Assembly: GCF_001761385.1 (NCBI RefSeq)
Contig: NZ_CP017476.1
Location: forward strand, 3,895,501 to 3,959,500
DNA: 64,000 nt
Origin: Hydrogenophaga crassostreae
GTDB taxonomy: Bacteria; Pseudomonadota; Gammaproteobacteria; Burkholderiales; Burkholderiaceae_C
Reading direction: 5' to 3'
Below the pieces are notes generated by a model. That model saw nothing but the letters and a program-made list of their open reading frames with translations, searched no databases and was not told where the DNA came from. A program made the position numbers and the translations under genes. Position 1 is the stretch's first letter, and each line of letters starts with the position of its first letter. Positions 1-8,177 of the stretch are shown one piece after another.

Positions 1-582
1 CAGGCGCTCACGCGCCATGCGCTCAAAAGGCTCGACCAGACGGCGAATGACCCACAGCTCCCACCAGCCAAAACGGGTGTGCTGATGCAGCTCTTCGTAG
101 CTGTCGACCTGCCGGGCCAGCACCGAAAACGCCGCCTTGATCGGCTTCACAAACAACGGGTAGGTCAGGCCTTGGGGAACCGGCGCACCGTATTCGGCTT
201 CGAGCAACTGAAAGTGCACATTCGCTTCGGGCGCTACGCGTTGCAGCGCCTGTCGCGCATAGAGTTTGTGTTGACAGGCCAGAATCGCGGCCACCGATGT
301 GCCGGGCCAGCCCATGCGTTCTGCCAGCAAGGCGGCGGCAAGTGCGCCGAACTGCTCCTGGTTGGACGTCACACCCGTCCAGCCTCTGGCTTTGGCCTGG
401 CGCGCCAAGCGGTCCACAAAACGGTTCATGTCGAACCAGGCCAGGTGCGCGTTGCTGGGAAAAGAAAACAGGTCAAAACCCGCCTCATCAAACACCAAAC
501 CACGCTCCGCGGCCAGGCGCTTGTGGGCAATGGCGTCCCAGTCGTGGTTAAAAAGCACCAAGGTGCGTTCTGCAGATGTCAT
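1..582 (-). CDS. ATP-grasp domain protein (3' part outside window)
   Basis: The minus strand is open from an ATG at 582 to the window edge, giving the first 194 residues of a protein with no stop seen. It starts MTSAERTLVLFNHDWDAIA and carries YPLFVKPIKAAFSVLA near residues 141-156, which looks like the start of the central ATP-grasp domain (biotin carboxylase/carboxylate-amine ligase fold), preceded by a pre-ATP-grasp region with a QHKLYAR segment near 104-110. Such enzymes join a carboxylate to an amine or thiol using ATP; the substrate cannot be told from this part. Plus-strand reading frames over the same bases have no recognisable domains. The next gene, at 809, lies 226 bp upstream on the same strand. 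Confidence 0.7.
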   Translation of the reverse strand, partial: MTSAERTLVLFNHDWDAIAHKRLAAERGLVFDEAGFDLFSFPSNAHLAWFDMNRFVDRLARQAKARGWTGVTSNQEQFGALAAALLAERMGWPGTSVAAILACQHKLYARQALQRVAPEANVHFQLLEAEYGAPVPQGLTYPLFVKPIKAAFSVLARQVDSYEELHQHTRFGWWELWVIRRLVEPFERMARERL

Positions 583-808
583 AGATTTTGAATGGATTCT
601 CAACGCTGCGCCGCACCCGATCGCACTGTGGCCACCGTCTGAACCGCCGACCCGTCTTTCATGGGTCGACCGACGCCCCATTCTCTTACAAGAATATAAG
701 CATGCCGACTTACAACCAGTTTTCGCCAAAGCGCGCCGGTATCGGCCTGAGGCGATGCGGTGTTGCCTGGTGTGCAGGCCCCGCCGCAGGTGGGTCGTGC
801 GGCAACCC

Positions 809-1939
809 CTATGGCAACAGGCGAAGCAACTGCCCCTTGGACGAATCGGTGAGCAGGTAAATGAATCCGTCCGGCCCTTGGCGCACATCGCGCACGCGCT
901 GTTTCAGGTCGGGCAGCAACTTGTCTTCCTCCTGCACCTGCCCGTTCGCCAATTGCAAACGCGCCACATAACCAAATTTCAGGGAACCCACCAGCAGATT
1001 GCCTTGCCAGTCTTTGCCATAGCGATCGCTGCTCACAAAGGCCATGCCCGATGGCGCAATGGACGGCACCCAGTAGTGCACCGGTTGCTCCAAGCCAGCT
1101 TGCTGCGTGATGCCCGCCCCGATGGCGCCACCGCCGTAGTTCTCGCCATAGGTGATCACAGGCCAGCCATAGTTTTTACCGGCTTCGGGATGGTTCAACT
1201 CGTCGCCGCCTTGCGGGCCATGCTCGATGGTCCACAAACGGCCATCGGGGCCGAGCGTGGCACCTTGCAGGTTGCGGTGCCCATAGCTCCAGATCTCAGG
1301 CAAGGCGCCCGGCTTTTTCACCAACGGGTTATCGGCGGGTGCGCTGCCATCCTTTTTGAGCAGGCGCACGATCTTGCCGAGGTGGTTGTCCAGCGTTTGC
1401 GCATCGTCTTTGCGGCTGTAGCGGTCGCCCAACGTGAGGAAAAGGGTGTTGGCATCGGCATCCACAATGCGGCAGCCAAAATGGGCGCGACTCACCACTT
1501 TGGGCCGCTGGCTGAACAACACCTTGACCCCTTCCAGGCGGCTCGCATCGTCAGACAGGCGCGCAGAGGCCAGCGCCGTCGAGTTGCCCGAAGCCCCCGA
1601 TTGCGCAGGCTCCGAATAGCAAAAATAGACCGTGCGGTTCCTGGCGAAATCGCGGTCGGTGACCACATCCAGCAAACCGCCCTGCCCTGTGGCCTCGATC
1701 CGCGGCAAGCCTTCGACTGGCGGGCCGATGCGGCCATCGGGCTGCACCACGCGCAAGCGCCCCGGCCGCTCGGTCACGAGCATGCGACCACCACCAATAA
1801 AGGCCAGCCCCCAGGGATTCTGAAACCCCTGGGCCACCAGTTCGGTTCGCAGGTCGTTGCCCGCCCCGGCAGCCACATTGCAAAGCAATGCCAGCGCCCA
1901 CAGCAAACCAGGTTTGATCAACGAACGAATGGTGCCCAT
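809..1939 (-). CDS. PQQ-dependent soluble aldose sugar dehydrogenase (YliI/Asd type)
   Basis: A 376-residue protein of the glucose/sorbosone dehydrogenase beta-propeller family, which oxidises aldose sugars in the periplasm with pyrroloquinoline quinone. Residues 1-26 form a signal peptide (hydrophobic GLLWALALLCNVAAGAG). Family hallmarks include NPWGLAF (41-47), TERPGRLR (56-63), the probable catalytic His153 in SRAHFGCR, SYGHRN (218-223) and GPDGRLWTIEHGPQGGDE (230-247). The start at 1939 has an AGGAGC ribosome site that overlaps the stop of the upstream NnrU-like gene. A longer in-frame reading to 2281 runs antisense-like through that gene and is rejected. The two genes are 10 bp apart and probably co-transcribed. 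Confidence 0.85.
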   Translation of the reverse strand: MGTIRSLIKPGLLWALALLCNVAAGAGNDLRTELVAQGFQNPWGLAFIGGGRMLVTERPGRLRVVQPDGRIGPPVEGLPRIEATGQGGLLDVVTDRDFARNRTVYFCYSEPAQSGASGNSTALASARLSDDASRLEGVKVLFSQRPKVVSRAHFGCRIVDADANTLFLTLGDRYSRKDDAQTLDNHLGKIVRLLKKDGSAPADNPLVKKPGALPEIWSYGHRNLQGATLGPDGRLWTIEHGPQGGDELNHPEAGKNYGWPVITYGENYGGGAIGAGITQQAGLEQPVHYWVPSIAPSGMAFVSSDRYGKDWQGNLLVGSLKFGYVARLQLANGQVQEEDKLLPDLKQRVRDVRQGPDGFIYLLTDSSKGQLLRLLP

Positions 1940-1949
1940 TTCGGTGCTC

Positions 1950-2546
1950 CTAGCCAAAAGGCCTGATGCCGAACCAGGCGGCATGCAGCCAGAAAACAAA
2001 CGCCAGATACACCGCGATGCCCCCGACGATGGCAATGAAATCATTGGCGCGACTGGCCGGCAAAGCGGGCACAGCCCGCAGCCCACCCGCTGCCGCACGC
2101 CGCTTGAGCGAAATGCGATCGGCCACCGCCCAGGCCAGGAAACCGCCGAAGAGCAACACATCGGCCAGCGAGCCGCCCGTGACCGATTGGGCCAGCAGAT
2201 GGGCCAGGGCCCACAGCTTGACCGCCAGCAGCATCGGGTGTTTTGCCGCCCGTTGAATGCGGCCGGGCAAGTAGGCGGCAAACAGCAGCACGAAAACCGG
2301 CAGCATCAACAGCGCCGCCAGATGGCGAAAGCCGCCCGGCATGGCATAGAGCATCACCGGCGCTTCGCGCGAGAGGCCATAACCCCAGATGATCAAAACA
2401 AAGCCCGCCAGCGACACCAGCGAATAGACCCCTTTGAATGGCCCCTCGCCGAAACGCTGAACCAGCCGGTCACGGCCGTCCGGGGAAACAATGGAGAGGC
2501 AATGAACACCGAGGAACAGCACCAGGCCCAAGATCAGATACGCCAC
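1950..2546 (-). CDS. NnrU family integral membrane protein
   Basis: A 198-residue protein with about six hydrophobic segments, starting AYLILGLVLFLGVHCLSIV, the typical N-terminus of NnrU-family proteins. The family is named after a protein linked to nitrite/nitric oxide reductase expression in rhizobia, but its biochemical role is unsettled. There is no ATG at the expected place; the GTG at 2546 puts the first membrane helix at the N-terminus as in homologues, whereas extending to 2756 would add about 70 poorly structured residues. It sits directly upstream of the sugar dehydrogenase gene in an apparent two-gene operon. A divergent promoter region of about 200 bp separates it from the MBL gene at 2755. 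Confidence 0.75.
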   Translation of the reverse strand: MAYLILGLVLFLGVHCLSIVSPDGRDRLVQRFGEGPFKGVYSLVSLAGFVLIIWGYGLSREAPVMLYAMPGGFRHLAALLMLPVFVLLFAAYLPGRIQRAAKHPMLLAVKLWALAHLLAQSVTGGSLADVLLFGGFLAWAVADRISLKRRAAAGGLRAVPALPASRANDFIAIVGGIAVYLAFVFWLHAAWFGIRPFG

Positions 2547-2754
2547 GATTTTGCTTTCATTTGATGAACTGGCCCCGAACGGGATGCCAGGAGAAGCGGT
2601 CACTTTAGCGCGGCAGCGGTGACAGCACCATTGCGCCAGCACAAAACCTTCAACTCGGGGCACAGCGGGCAGGCGCCACCGCTCTGTCACAGTGGGGAAG
2701 CACCCCAACGGGAATTTCCCTGCATCATTGGGCATCACCGACACCCGCAACGCC

Positions 2755-3690
2755 ATGCCCCATTCAACTGCTCACGACTCCCTGCAATCCATCGGCGCCA
2801 CCGTGTTCGAGCGCGGCTGGCTGTCTTCCAACAACGTCCTGATTCAGGGCGACGGTCCTTCGGCCCTGGTCGATAGCGGCTACAGCGCTCACGCGCCACT
2901 TACCCTGTCGCTGGTGCAGGCGACCTTGAAGGCCCAGCCGCTTGACCGGCTGCTCAACACCCATTTGCACAGCGACCACTGCGGTGGCAACGCGCTGCTG
3001 CAAGCCAGTTACCCTGCGCTGCAGACCCACATACCGCCCGGCCATGCCGACGCCGTGGCCGAGTGGGATGCAGACACTCTGACCTACACGCCCACCGGCC
3101 AGACCTGCCCGCGCTTTACCCACCAGGGCTTGCTCATGCCGGGCGAAACCATTCAGTTGGGCTCCAACCGCTGGGAAATCCACGGTGCCAAAGGACACGA
3201 CCCTCATTCGGTGGTCTTGTTTCAGCGCGAGGCGGGGGTGTTGATTTCGGCCGATGCACTGTGGAACAACGGCTTTGGCGTGGTGTTTCCCGAGCTGGAG
3301 GGCATCGATGCGTTTGATGAAGTCGGCGAGACGCTCAATGTGATCGAAGCACTGCAACCGCGCACCGTGATTCCAGGCCACGGCCCGGTGTTCACCGACG
3401 TAGAAGAAGCGCTGGGCCGCGCACGCAGCCGCCTTGCACAGTTCCTCGCTTCACCGGCACACCACCGGCGCTATGCGCTCAAGGTGCTGGTGAAATTCAA
3501 ACTGCTGGAATGGCAAACCATATCCAAGAAAAACTTGCTGGCATGGAGCCGCCAGACGCCCTACATGCACAGCTTCATGCCCGAAGAAAACACGCCAGCC
3601 AGCGACCAGGCCTGGCTTGACGCCTTGCTAAACGACCTCGCGCGCAGCCAATCGCTGCGCATCGAGGGCGATCAGGTGATCAACCTCTGA
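2755..3690 (+). CDS. MBL-fold metallo-hydrolase
   Basis: A 311-residue cytoplasmic metallo-beta-lactamase-fold hydrolase. The metal motif is intact: THLHSDHCGG at residues 69-78 gives His70, His72, Asp74 and His75, followed later by KGHDPHS and PGHGPVFTD. The C-terminal 70 residues form a helical extension often seen in this subgroup. ATG 2755 (MPHSTAHDSLQS) is preferred to an upstream start at 2692 because the extra 21 residues lack family features. Its stop codon abuts the stop of the convergent vanB gene with no gap. Substrate unknown; thioester, glyoxalase-II-like or lactone hydrolysis are all possible for the fold. Confidence 0.8.
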   Translation: MPHSTAHDSLQSIGATVFERGWLSSNNVLIQGDGPSALVDSGYSAHAPLTLSLVQATLKAQPLDRLLNTHLHSDHCGGNALLQASYPALQTHIPPGHADAVAEWDADTLTYTPTGQTCPRFTHQGLLMPGETIQLGSNRWEIHGAKGHDPHSVVLFQREAGVLISADALWNNGFGVVFPELEGIDAFDEVGETLNVIEALQPRTVIPGHGPVFTDVEEALGRARSRLAQFLASPAHHRRYALKVLVKFKLLEWQTISKKNLLAWSRQTPYMHSFMPEENTPASDQAWLDALLNDLARSQSLRIEGDQVINL

Positions 3691-4662
3691 TCAAAGCTCG
3701 AGCACCAGCAGCGGCGACCTGGCCCGCGAGCAACAGGGCAGAAACTGGTCGTTGACCGCCTGCTCTTCTGGCGTCAGGTATTGGTCACGGTGATCAACCT
3801 GGCCTTCGAGCACACGGGTCAGGCAGGTACCACAAACGCCCTGCTCACAGGAGGTCATCACTTCCATACCCGCATCGGCCAGGGCCTTCACCACCGTGGT
3901 GCCCACAGGCACGTTGACCAGCAAGCCCGAGCTCGCCAGCTTCACCTGAAACGGCGTGTCGCCTGCTTCGGTTTTCACCTCTTCGCCCGCAAAAAACTCA
4001 CAATGCAGTTGCGCCTCGGGCCAGCCCGAGAGCTTCGCCTGGTCCAGAACCGCGTTGATGAACCCTTTGGGGCCACACACATACAGGTGACAGCCCGCCT
4101 CGGGATGGGACAGCAGCGCAGCGATGTTCAGCTTTTGCTCTGGCGCGCCCGCGTCAAAGTGGAATTGCACGCTGGAAGCCAACCCCGAGCCTGCCAGGCG
4201 ATCAAAAAAGGCCGTGCGTTCACGTTCGCGGGTGCAGTAGTGCATCTCGAATGCAGCGCCCTGGCTGGCAAGCTGTTCGGCCATGCACAGCAGCGGCGTG
4301 ATGCCGATACCACCGGCCAGCAACAAGCTTCGCCGGGCGCCGGGTTCCAAGGCAAAGTGGTTTTTCGGCGCACCGATTCGCAACACATCACCCTCGTTCA
4401 CCAGGTCGTGCATGGCCTGCGACCCACCACGCGAGGCCGGATCGCGCAGAACGCCCAGCAGGTAGCGGTGGGTTTCCGAGGGGTGATTGCACAAGGAATA
4501 CTGACGCACCAGTCCGTTGGGCAGATGCACATCGATGTGGGAACCAGCGGTGAACGCGGGCAGCGCCTTGTCACTGGCGCTCACCAGTTCAAAGCTTTGA
4601 ATACCCAGCGCCTCTTCCACCTTGCGCGCCACGCGCACCGCGATCGTCGCCTCGGTGTTCAT
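3691..4662 (-). CDS. vanB: Vanillate O-demethylase reductase subunit (PDR/VanB family)
   Basis: A 323-residue phthalate-dioxygenase-reductase-type flavoprotein that passes electrons from NAD(P)H to the oxygenase VanA. Order of domains: flavin-binding barrel with RQYSLCNHP (53-61), nucleotide-binding domain with LLLAGGIGITPLL (113-125), and a C-terminal plant-type [2Fe-2S] ferredoxin with Cys272, Cys277, Cys280 and Cys310. The ATG overlaps the vanA stop by 4 bp, so the two are translationally coupled. The nearby vanR with VanR-type operators supports vanillate as the substrate; on protein features alone another aromatic demethylase reductase would be possible. Confidence 0.85.
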   Translation of the reverse strand: MNTEATIAVRVARKVEEALGIQSFELVSASDKALPAFTAGSHIDVHLPNGLVRQYSLCNHPSETHRYLLGVLRDPASRGGSQAMHDLVNEGDVLRIGAPKNHFALEPGARRSLLLAGGIGITPLLCMAEQLASQGAAFEMHYCTRERERTAFFDRLAGSGLASSVQFHFDAGAPEQKLNIAALLSHPEAGCHLYVCGPKGFINAVLDQAKLSGWPEAQLHCEFFAGEEVKTEAGDTPFQVKLASSGLLVNVPVGTTVVKALADAGMEVMTSCEQGVCGTCLTRVLEGQVDHRDQYLTPEEQAVNDQFLPCCSRARSPLLVLEL

Positions 4663-5711
4663 GCGCCAGCGCCTTCGGTTGTGGCGGCTTGTTCTTCGGC
4701 GAACAAACGCTCGATCACACGCCTTGACTGCACACCACCGGCATCGATGTTCAGGCTGAGCAATTTGCGCCCGGGCCAGGCCAGCAGGTTCTTTTGCTGG
4801 CGCTCCAGCATCTCGAGGTCTTCTGAAAAAATCTTGCCCTGGCCTTCCTGGATCGATGCGGTGAGAGCCTCGTCATGAGGCTGAAAATGGCGCGCCATGC
4901 CCCAGAAATACCAGATCGAAGTTTCACTCTCAGGGGTGATGAAATCCACCACGATGCTGGACGCCTTTTTGTCGGCCGGCGCCTCGTAGCCGCCGTTACC
5001 CGCCAGCGCCACACCCACTTCAATCATCACGTGACTCGGCGGCGTGAAGTGGCACACCTGCCAGCGGTCCACCAGGCCGTCGTCGGGCAGCTTGTTGCCT
5101 CGCAAAGCCATCTTCCAGAACGGTGGCGCCTCGATGCCGTTCATGAAGCGGCTGGTGATCACTTCATGGCCTTCGGTACGGGTGACGCAGGGCGTCTCGT
5201 CGATCTCGGACTGGCCAATGCTGCTGGCGTGTACATAGGTTTCGTGCGTCAGATCCATCAGGTTGTCGACCATCAGACGGTAGTCGCAATTGATGTGATA
5301 GAGCCCTCCGCCGTAGGCCCATTCCGGGTGGTTGGCCCAAGGCAGATCGGGAATGGCGTCGCGATCGGCCTTCCCGGCTTCGCCCGGCCAGACCCAGATG
5401 AAGCCATGGCGCTCCTCCACAGCGAAGGCCCGGATCGGTGAGAAACCGCGCACGCGCTGGCCCGGCATGGCGATTGTTTTGCCATCACAACCCATTTCCA
5501 GGCCGTGGTACCCACACACCAGCTTGCCATCGACCACCTTGCCCAGTGAAAGCGGCGCCCCACGGTGAGGGCAAAAATCCTCCAGCGCAGCCACACGGCC
5601 GTCGCCATCGCGGTAAAACACCATGGCTTCGCCACAGATTCGGCGGCCCAATGGCTTGTCGGCAATTTCGCTGGGGGTACAGGCCACGTACCAGGTATTT
5701 CTGAGGATCAT
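4659..5711 (-). CDS. vanA: Vanillate O-demethylase oxygenase subunit (Rieske)
   Basis: A 350-residue Rieske non-haem iron oxygenase that demethylates vanillate to protocatechuate plus formaldehyde, linking lignin-derived aromatics to ring cleavage. The Rieske [2Fe-2S] ligands are Cys47 and His49 (CPHRGAPLS) and Cys66 and His69 (CGYHGLE). The catalytic iron site is indicated by NLMDLTHETYVHASS in the middle of the protein. The N-terminus MILRNTWYVACTPSE is typical of VanA. It is the first gene of a vanAB operon whose promoter lies in the 71-bp gap to vanR. No ring-cleavage genes for protocatechuate are in this window. Confidence 0.88.
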   Translation of the reverse strand: MILRNTWYVACTPSEIADKPLGRRICGEAMVFYRDGDGRVAALEDFCPHRGAPLSLGKVVDGKLVCGYHGLEMGCDGKTIAMPGQRVRGFSPIRAFAVEERHGFIWVWPGEAGKADRDAIPDLPWANHPEWAYGGGLYHINCDYRLMVDNLMDLTHETYVHASSIGQSEIDETPCVTRTEGHEVITSRFMNGIEAPPFWKMALRGNKLPDDGLVDRWQVCHFTPPSHVMIEVGVALAGNGGYEAPADKKASSIVVDFITPESETSIWYFWGMARHFQPHDEALTASIQEGQGKIFSEDLEMLERQQKNLLAWPGRKLLSLNIDAGGVQSRRVIERLFAEEQAATTEGAGA

Positions 5712-5741
5712 GGTGTCTCTCTGTTCGGTCTACTGGGTTAA

Positions 5742-5753
5742 ATTGGATCCAAT
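5742..5753. promoter_or_regulatory. VanR operator, copy 1 (vanAB promoter side)
   Basis: A perfect 12-bp palindrome, ATTGGATCCAAT, 31 bp upstream of the vanA start. The same sequence is the known operator of the vanillate-responsive repressor VanR of Caulobacter crescentus. It lies between the divergent vanA and vanR genes, where a bound repressor would block vanAB transcription. Confidence 0.85.
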
Positions 5754-5782
5754 AATAGCCAGTTTTGGAACATAATGCACGA

Positions 5783-6514
5783 ATGATCTCAGAATTGGAT
5801 CCAATAGAGAACGATGCCAGCGCCCTCAGCGTGGTGGCCGTGCTGCGCAAAATGATCATCGCTGGCGACTACGCTGCGGGTGAACGGCTGGCTGAAATCC
5901 CGGTTTCCGAAAGATTGGGGGTATCGCGCACGCCCGTTCGCCTGGCGTTTCGCACGCTGGAACAAGAAGGCCTGCTGGAAAAAACGGGCAAACGTGGCCT
6001 GGTTGTTCGGGCCATTTCTCAGGCCGACGTGCAATGCGCGATCGAGGTGCGTGGAGCACTGGAAGGACTGGCCGCCAGGCGCCTGGCCGAACGCGGCCTC
6101 TCCGCCGATCAAAGGGAAACCTTGCGAGATTGCGTAACGCAAGGCGCAAAGCTGCTGGCCAAAGGGCATTTGCTGGAAGACGACATCGGCGCATGGAGCG
6201 CACTCAATCAAACCTTCCACCGCACCGTTGTCGAAGGCACCGACAGCCGCGTGATCGCCGACGCCATTGCCCGCAACGACCACCTGCCTTTTGCTTCCGC
6301 CAGCTCGATCAGCATTGACCGCGATGCCTTGCCCCATGAATACGAAAAGCTGCGGCTGGCGCAATCGCACCACGCACTGGTGCTGGACGCGCTGGAACGC
6401 AGGGAGTCGGCGCGGGTGGAAATGCTGATGCGCGAACACGCCTACGTGGGTTTTCGCTACGCCAGCCTGATCGCAGAAAACGCCCGGCACACCCACAGCG
6501 AAGCGGAGTGTTGA
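5783..6514 (+). CDS. vanR: GntR/FCD-family repressor VanR
   Basis: A 243-residue FadR-subfamily regulator: an N-terminal winged helix-turn-helix (about residues 20-85, with ERLAEIPVSERLGVSRTPVR) and a C-terminal all-helical FCD ligand domain with ALNQTFHRTVV in the metal/ligand region. It is predicted to repress vanAB until vanillate binds. ATG 5783 is preferred to a TTG at 5765, which lacks support. The second operator palindrome falls inside codons 4-8, so binding there would also block the start of vanR itself. It is divergent from vanA, and the NUDIX gene follows convergently after 18 bp. Confidence 0.85.
   Translation: MISELDPIENDASALSVVAVLRKMIIAGDYAAGERLAEIPVSERLGVSRTPVRLAFRTLEQEGLLEKTGKRGLVVRAISQADVQCAIEVRGALEGLAARRLAERGLSADQRETLRDCVTQGAKLLAKGHLLEDDIGAWSALNQTFHRTVVEGTDSRVIADAIARNDHLPFASASSISIDRDALPHEYEKLRLAQSHHALVLDALERRESARVEMLMREHAYVGFRYASLIAENARHTHSEAEC
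5794..5805. promoter_or_regulatory. VanR operator, copy 2 (inside vanR codons 4-8)
   Basis: A second perfect ATTGGATCCAAT palindrome whose centre is 52 bp from the first, about five helical turns. It overlaps the coding start of vanR, which points to autoregulation and possibly looping or cooperative binding with copy 1. Confidence 0.8.
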
Positions 6515-6532
6515 GGGTTGGGCCTGCGGGCG

Positions 6533-7429
6533 CTATACACCCAACAACGCAGACAAGCCCCCTTCGGCCACGAACCGCCCTTCGCGGTAGGTCAGTCGCG
6601 TGGTCGCGCCAGGCCAGGCGATCTGCGGCAACAAATGCTCCGGATCGCCGGGGTAACAAATCACCCGCTCGCCATCCACATCGAAGGGCCGCGGTTCGAT
6701 CAAAGCGGGCACGTTGTTGCCCGCCCAAGCCAACACGGCTGGCACCGACCCCAGAAAAGACAAATGGCTGAGACTCATGATCTGCGGTGGCGCCAGATTG
6801 ATCTCGCCGTTCCAGGAGCGCTCAAGGGCCGCCTGAGGCGTGAGCCAGACTGCCTCGGTCGCTTCCCGCTCGCAGTGTTGGGTCAACTGGCCGGCAGGCG
6901 CCACGGCCACAAAGAACCGCGTATCAAACCGCTTGCTCATCATGGACGGCACGCGCGGCGTCACCCAGCGGGACCATGGCACCAACGCCGAGGCGGCCCA
7001 GGGCTCACCCACAGCCTGCATGGCCTCAACGAAATGGGCGCCCTGCTCCAGAGAAGCCCGCATCGCGCCCACCGCATCGGCCTGTACACCCGAAGGCGCA
7101 CACAACACCAGACCACACTCTTCAAAGGTCTCGCGAATCGCAGCAGCGTAGAGGCCCAGCGTCAGGCCGTCATCGAGATCAGGTTCATTCAGCGCTTGAC
7201 GACAAACCAGGGCCGAACGGTCCCAGGTTGATTCGCCCACCGCCTGATCGGCGGCGTCCACCTTGCCACCCGGAAAGACATGGGCCCCCCCAAGCACACC
7301 CGAATTGGCGTGGCGCCGCATCATCAACACCTCCAGCCCCTGGGCCCCATCACCTTCACGCACCACCATGACGGTGGCCGAGGGCAAAGGCGGGGTATCG
7401 ACAGCTTGGGAGTTGATTTCAAAGGCCAT
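6533..7429 (-). CDS. NUDIX hydrolase
   Basis: A 298-residue NUDIX-domain protein. The Nudix box is split as in the CoA-pyrophosphatase/NUDT19-like group: GGAHVFPGGKVDAAD is followed after an insertion by AAIRETFEECGLVL, which holds the REXXEE metal-binding glutamates. It probably hydrolyses a nucleoside-diphosphate-linked compound such as a CoA derivative or ADP-sugar; the exact substrate is not readable. ATG 7429 (MAFEINSQ) is chosen because the upstream in-frame extension to 7489 lacks conserved features. It converges with vanR and ends just before the tRNA gene on the other strand. Confidence 0.8.
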   Translation of the reverse strand: MAFEINSQAVDTPPLPSATVMVVREGDGAQGLEVLMMRRHANSGVLGGAHVFPGGKVDAADQAVGESTWDRSALVCRQALNEPDLDDGLTLGLYAAAIRETFEECGLVLCAPSGVQADAVGAMRASLEQGAHFVEAMQAVGEPWAASALVPWSRWVTPRVPSMMSKRFDTRFFVAVAPAGQLTQHCEREATEAVWLTPQAALERSWNGEINLAPPQIMSLSHLSFLGSVPAVLAWAGNNVPALIEPRPFDVDGERVICYPGDPEHLLPQIAWPGATTRLTYREGRFVAEGGLSALLGV

Positions 7430-7530
7430 GACGAGATTGTCAGGGTTTCGCAACCGTTTTTGCTGCGCCTGCGCGACCAGGTACCGCAACGGCTTCGCTC
7501 GCTCAGGCTAAAATCAGGGTTACCACTCCC

Positions 7531-7618
7531 GGAGACTTGGGTGAGCGGTTTAAACCAGCAGTCTTGAAAACTGCCGACCCGCAAGGGTCCGTGAGTTCGA
7601 ATCTCACAGTCTCCGCCA
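7531..7618 (+). tRNA. tRNA-Ser (anticodon UGA)
   Basis: An 88-nt class II tRNA. The acceptor stem pairs GGAGACT with AGTCTCC, followed by discriminator G and encoded CCA. The anticodon arm CAGTCTTGAAAACTG shows TGA, the variable arm CGACCCGCAAGGGTCCG forms the long extra hairpin of serine tRNAs, and the T arm contains GTTCGAATC. A terminator hairpin follows after 14 bp. The 3' end of such tRNAs is a common integration target, and the next 10 kb look accessory. Confidence 0.95.
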
Positions 7619-7632
7619 GAATGCTATGAAAG

Positions 7633-7654
7633 ACGGGCCCTCGCGGCCCGTTTT
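7633..7654 (+). terminator. Intrinsic terminator after tRNA-Ser
   Basis: A 7-bp perfect GC-rich stem (ACGGGCC/GGCCCGT) with a 5-nt loop, followed by TTTT, 14 bp after the tRNA. It fits a factor-independent terminator for the tRNA transcript. Confidence 0.75.
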
Positions 7655-7661
7655 GCATTTC

Positions 7662-7697
7662 TACCCATCGTTTTACCCATCGTTTTACCCATCGTTC
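7662..7697. repeat. Tandem repeat, three 12-bp units
   Basis: Three head-to-tail copies of TACCCATCGTTT (the last with one change at its final base) directly after the tRNA terminator. The copies are contiguous with no spacers, so this is not a CRISPR. It may mark a replication-slippage site or the edge of a past integration next to the tRNA. Confidence 0.8.
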
Positions 7698-8177
7698 AGC
7701 GTGGCACGTTGTGACACCTCCCGAACCAAAGGCGTACCCTTCTGCGCTGAAGGCTGGGTCTGAACGAATGGATCAGAAACAAGAGCTGTTCCTCTTGCAC
7801 CCGACTCTGTGAGTGGGTGCGATCAATCCATTGCCTGATCTCGGCCCTCAACTTTCAGTGACGGATAAGCAGCGATTGCCGTCGGTCGCGGCCGGTAGCT
7901 GGGTTCACGGTCCCAGGCACGAAGCCGTCATCGGCTTACCTGCCAGCACGGCAGCATCGATGACCGATATCGCGGGGGCAGCAGGTACTTGTTCAAGCCG
8001 CGGTCGAATGTCAGTTGCTCGGAGGGCTGAACTCACACTGTCGACCCACAGCTGAAAGTCGGCGCAAAGCAAGTTTGCCAAAGAGAGGTCTCAACTGGTG
8101 CAGTGGCGAATCGCAAACCGATACATTAGTAGGCAGACACGAAACCTTGTTGGATCGTCGCCTGAAATTCGCCGTCT
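7698..8177. other. Gene-free stretch before the sigma-factor gene
   Basis: About 480 bp with no credible coding region. A GCACCC/GGGTGC hairpin lies at 7797-7820 without a T-run. Around 7868-7890 a TAAGCAGCGATTGCCGTC segment resembles the core of the degenerate intergenic repeat family seen at 19361, 20889 and 49511. The sigma-factor promoter should lie in the last 100 bp, but no confident -35/-10 pair was seen. Confidence 0.4.

Noticed and set aside
299..1966. A 555-codon open frame on the plus strand
   Set aside because: It is antisense to the ATP-grasp and PQQ-dehydrogenase genes, has no domain features, and its length is explained by GC-rich codon bias.
7662..7697. Possible CRISPR array
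   Set aside because: Three contiguous 12-bp units without spacers, and no cas genes in the window.
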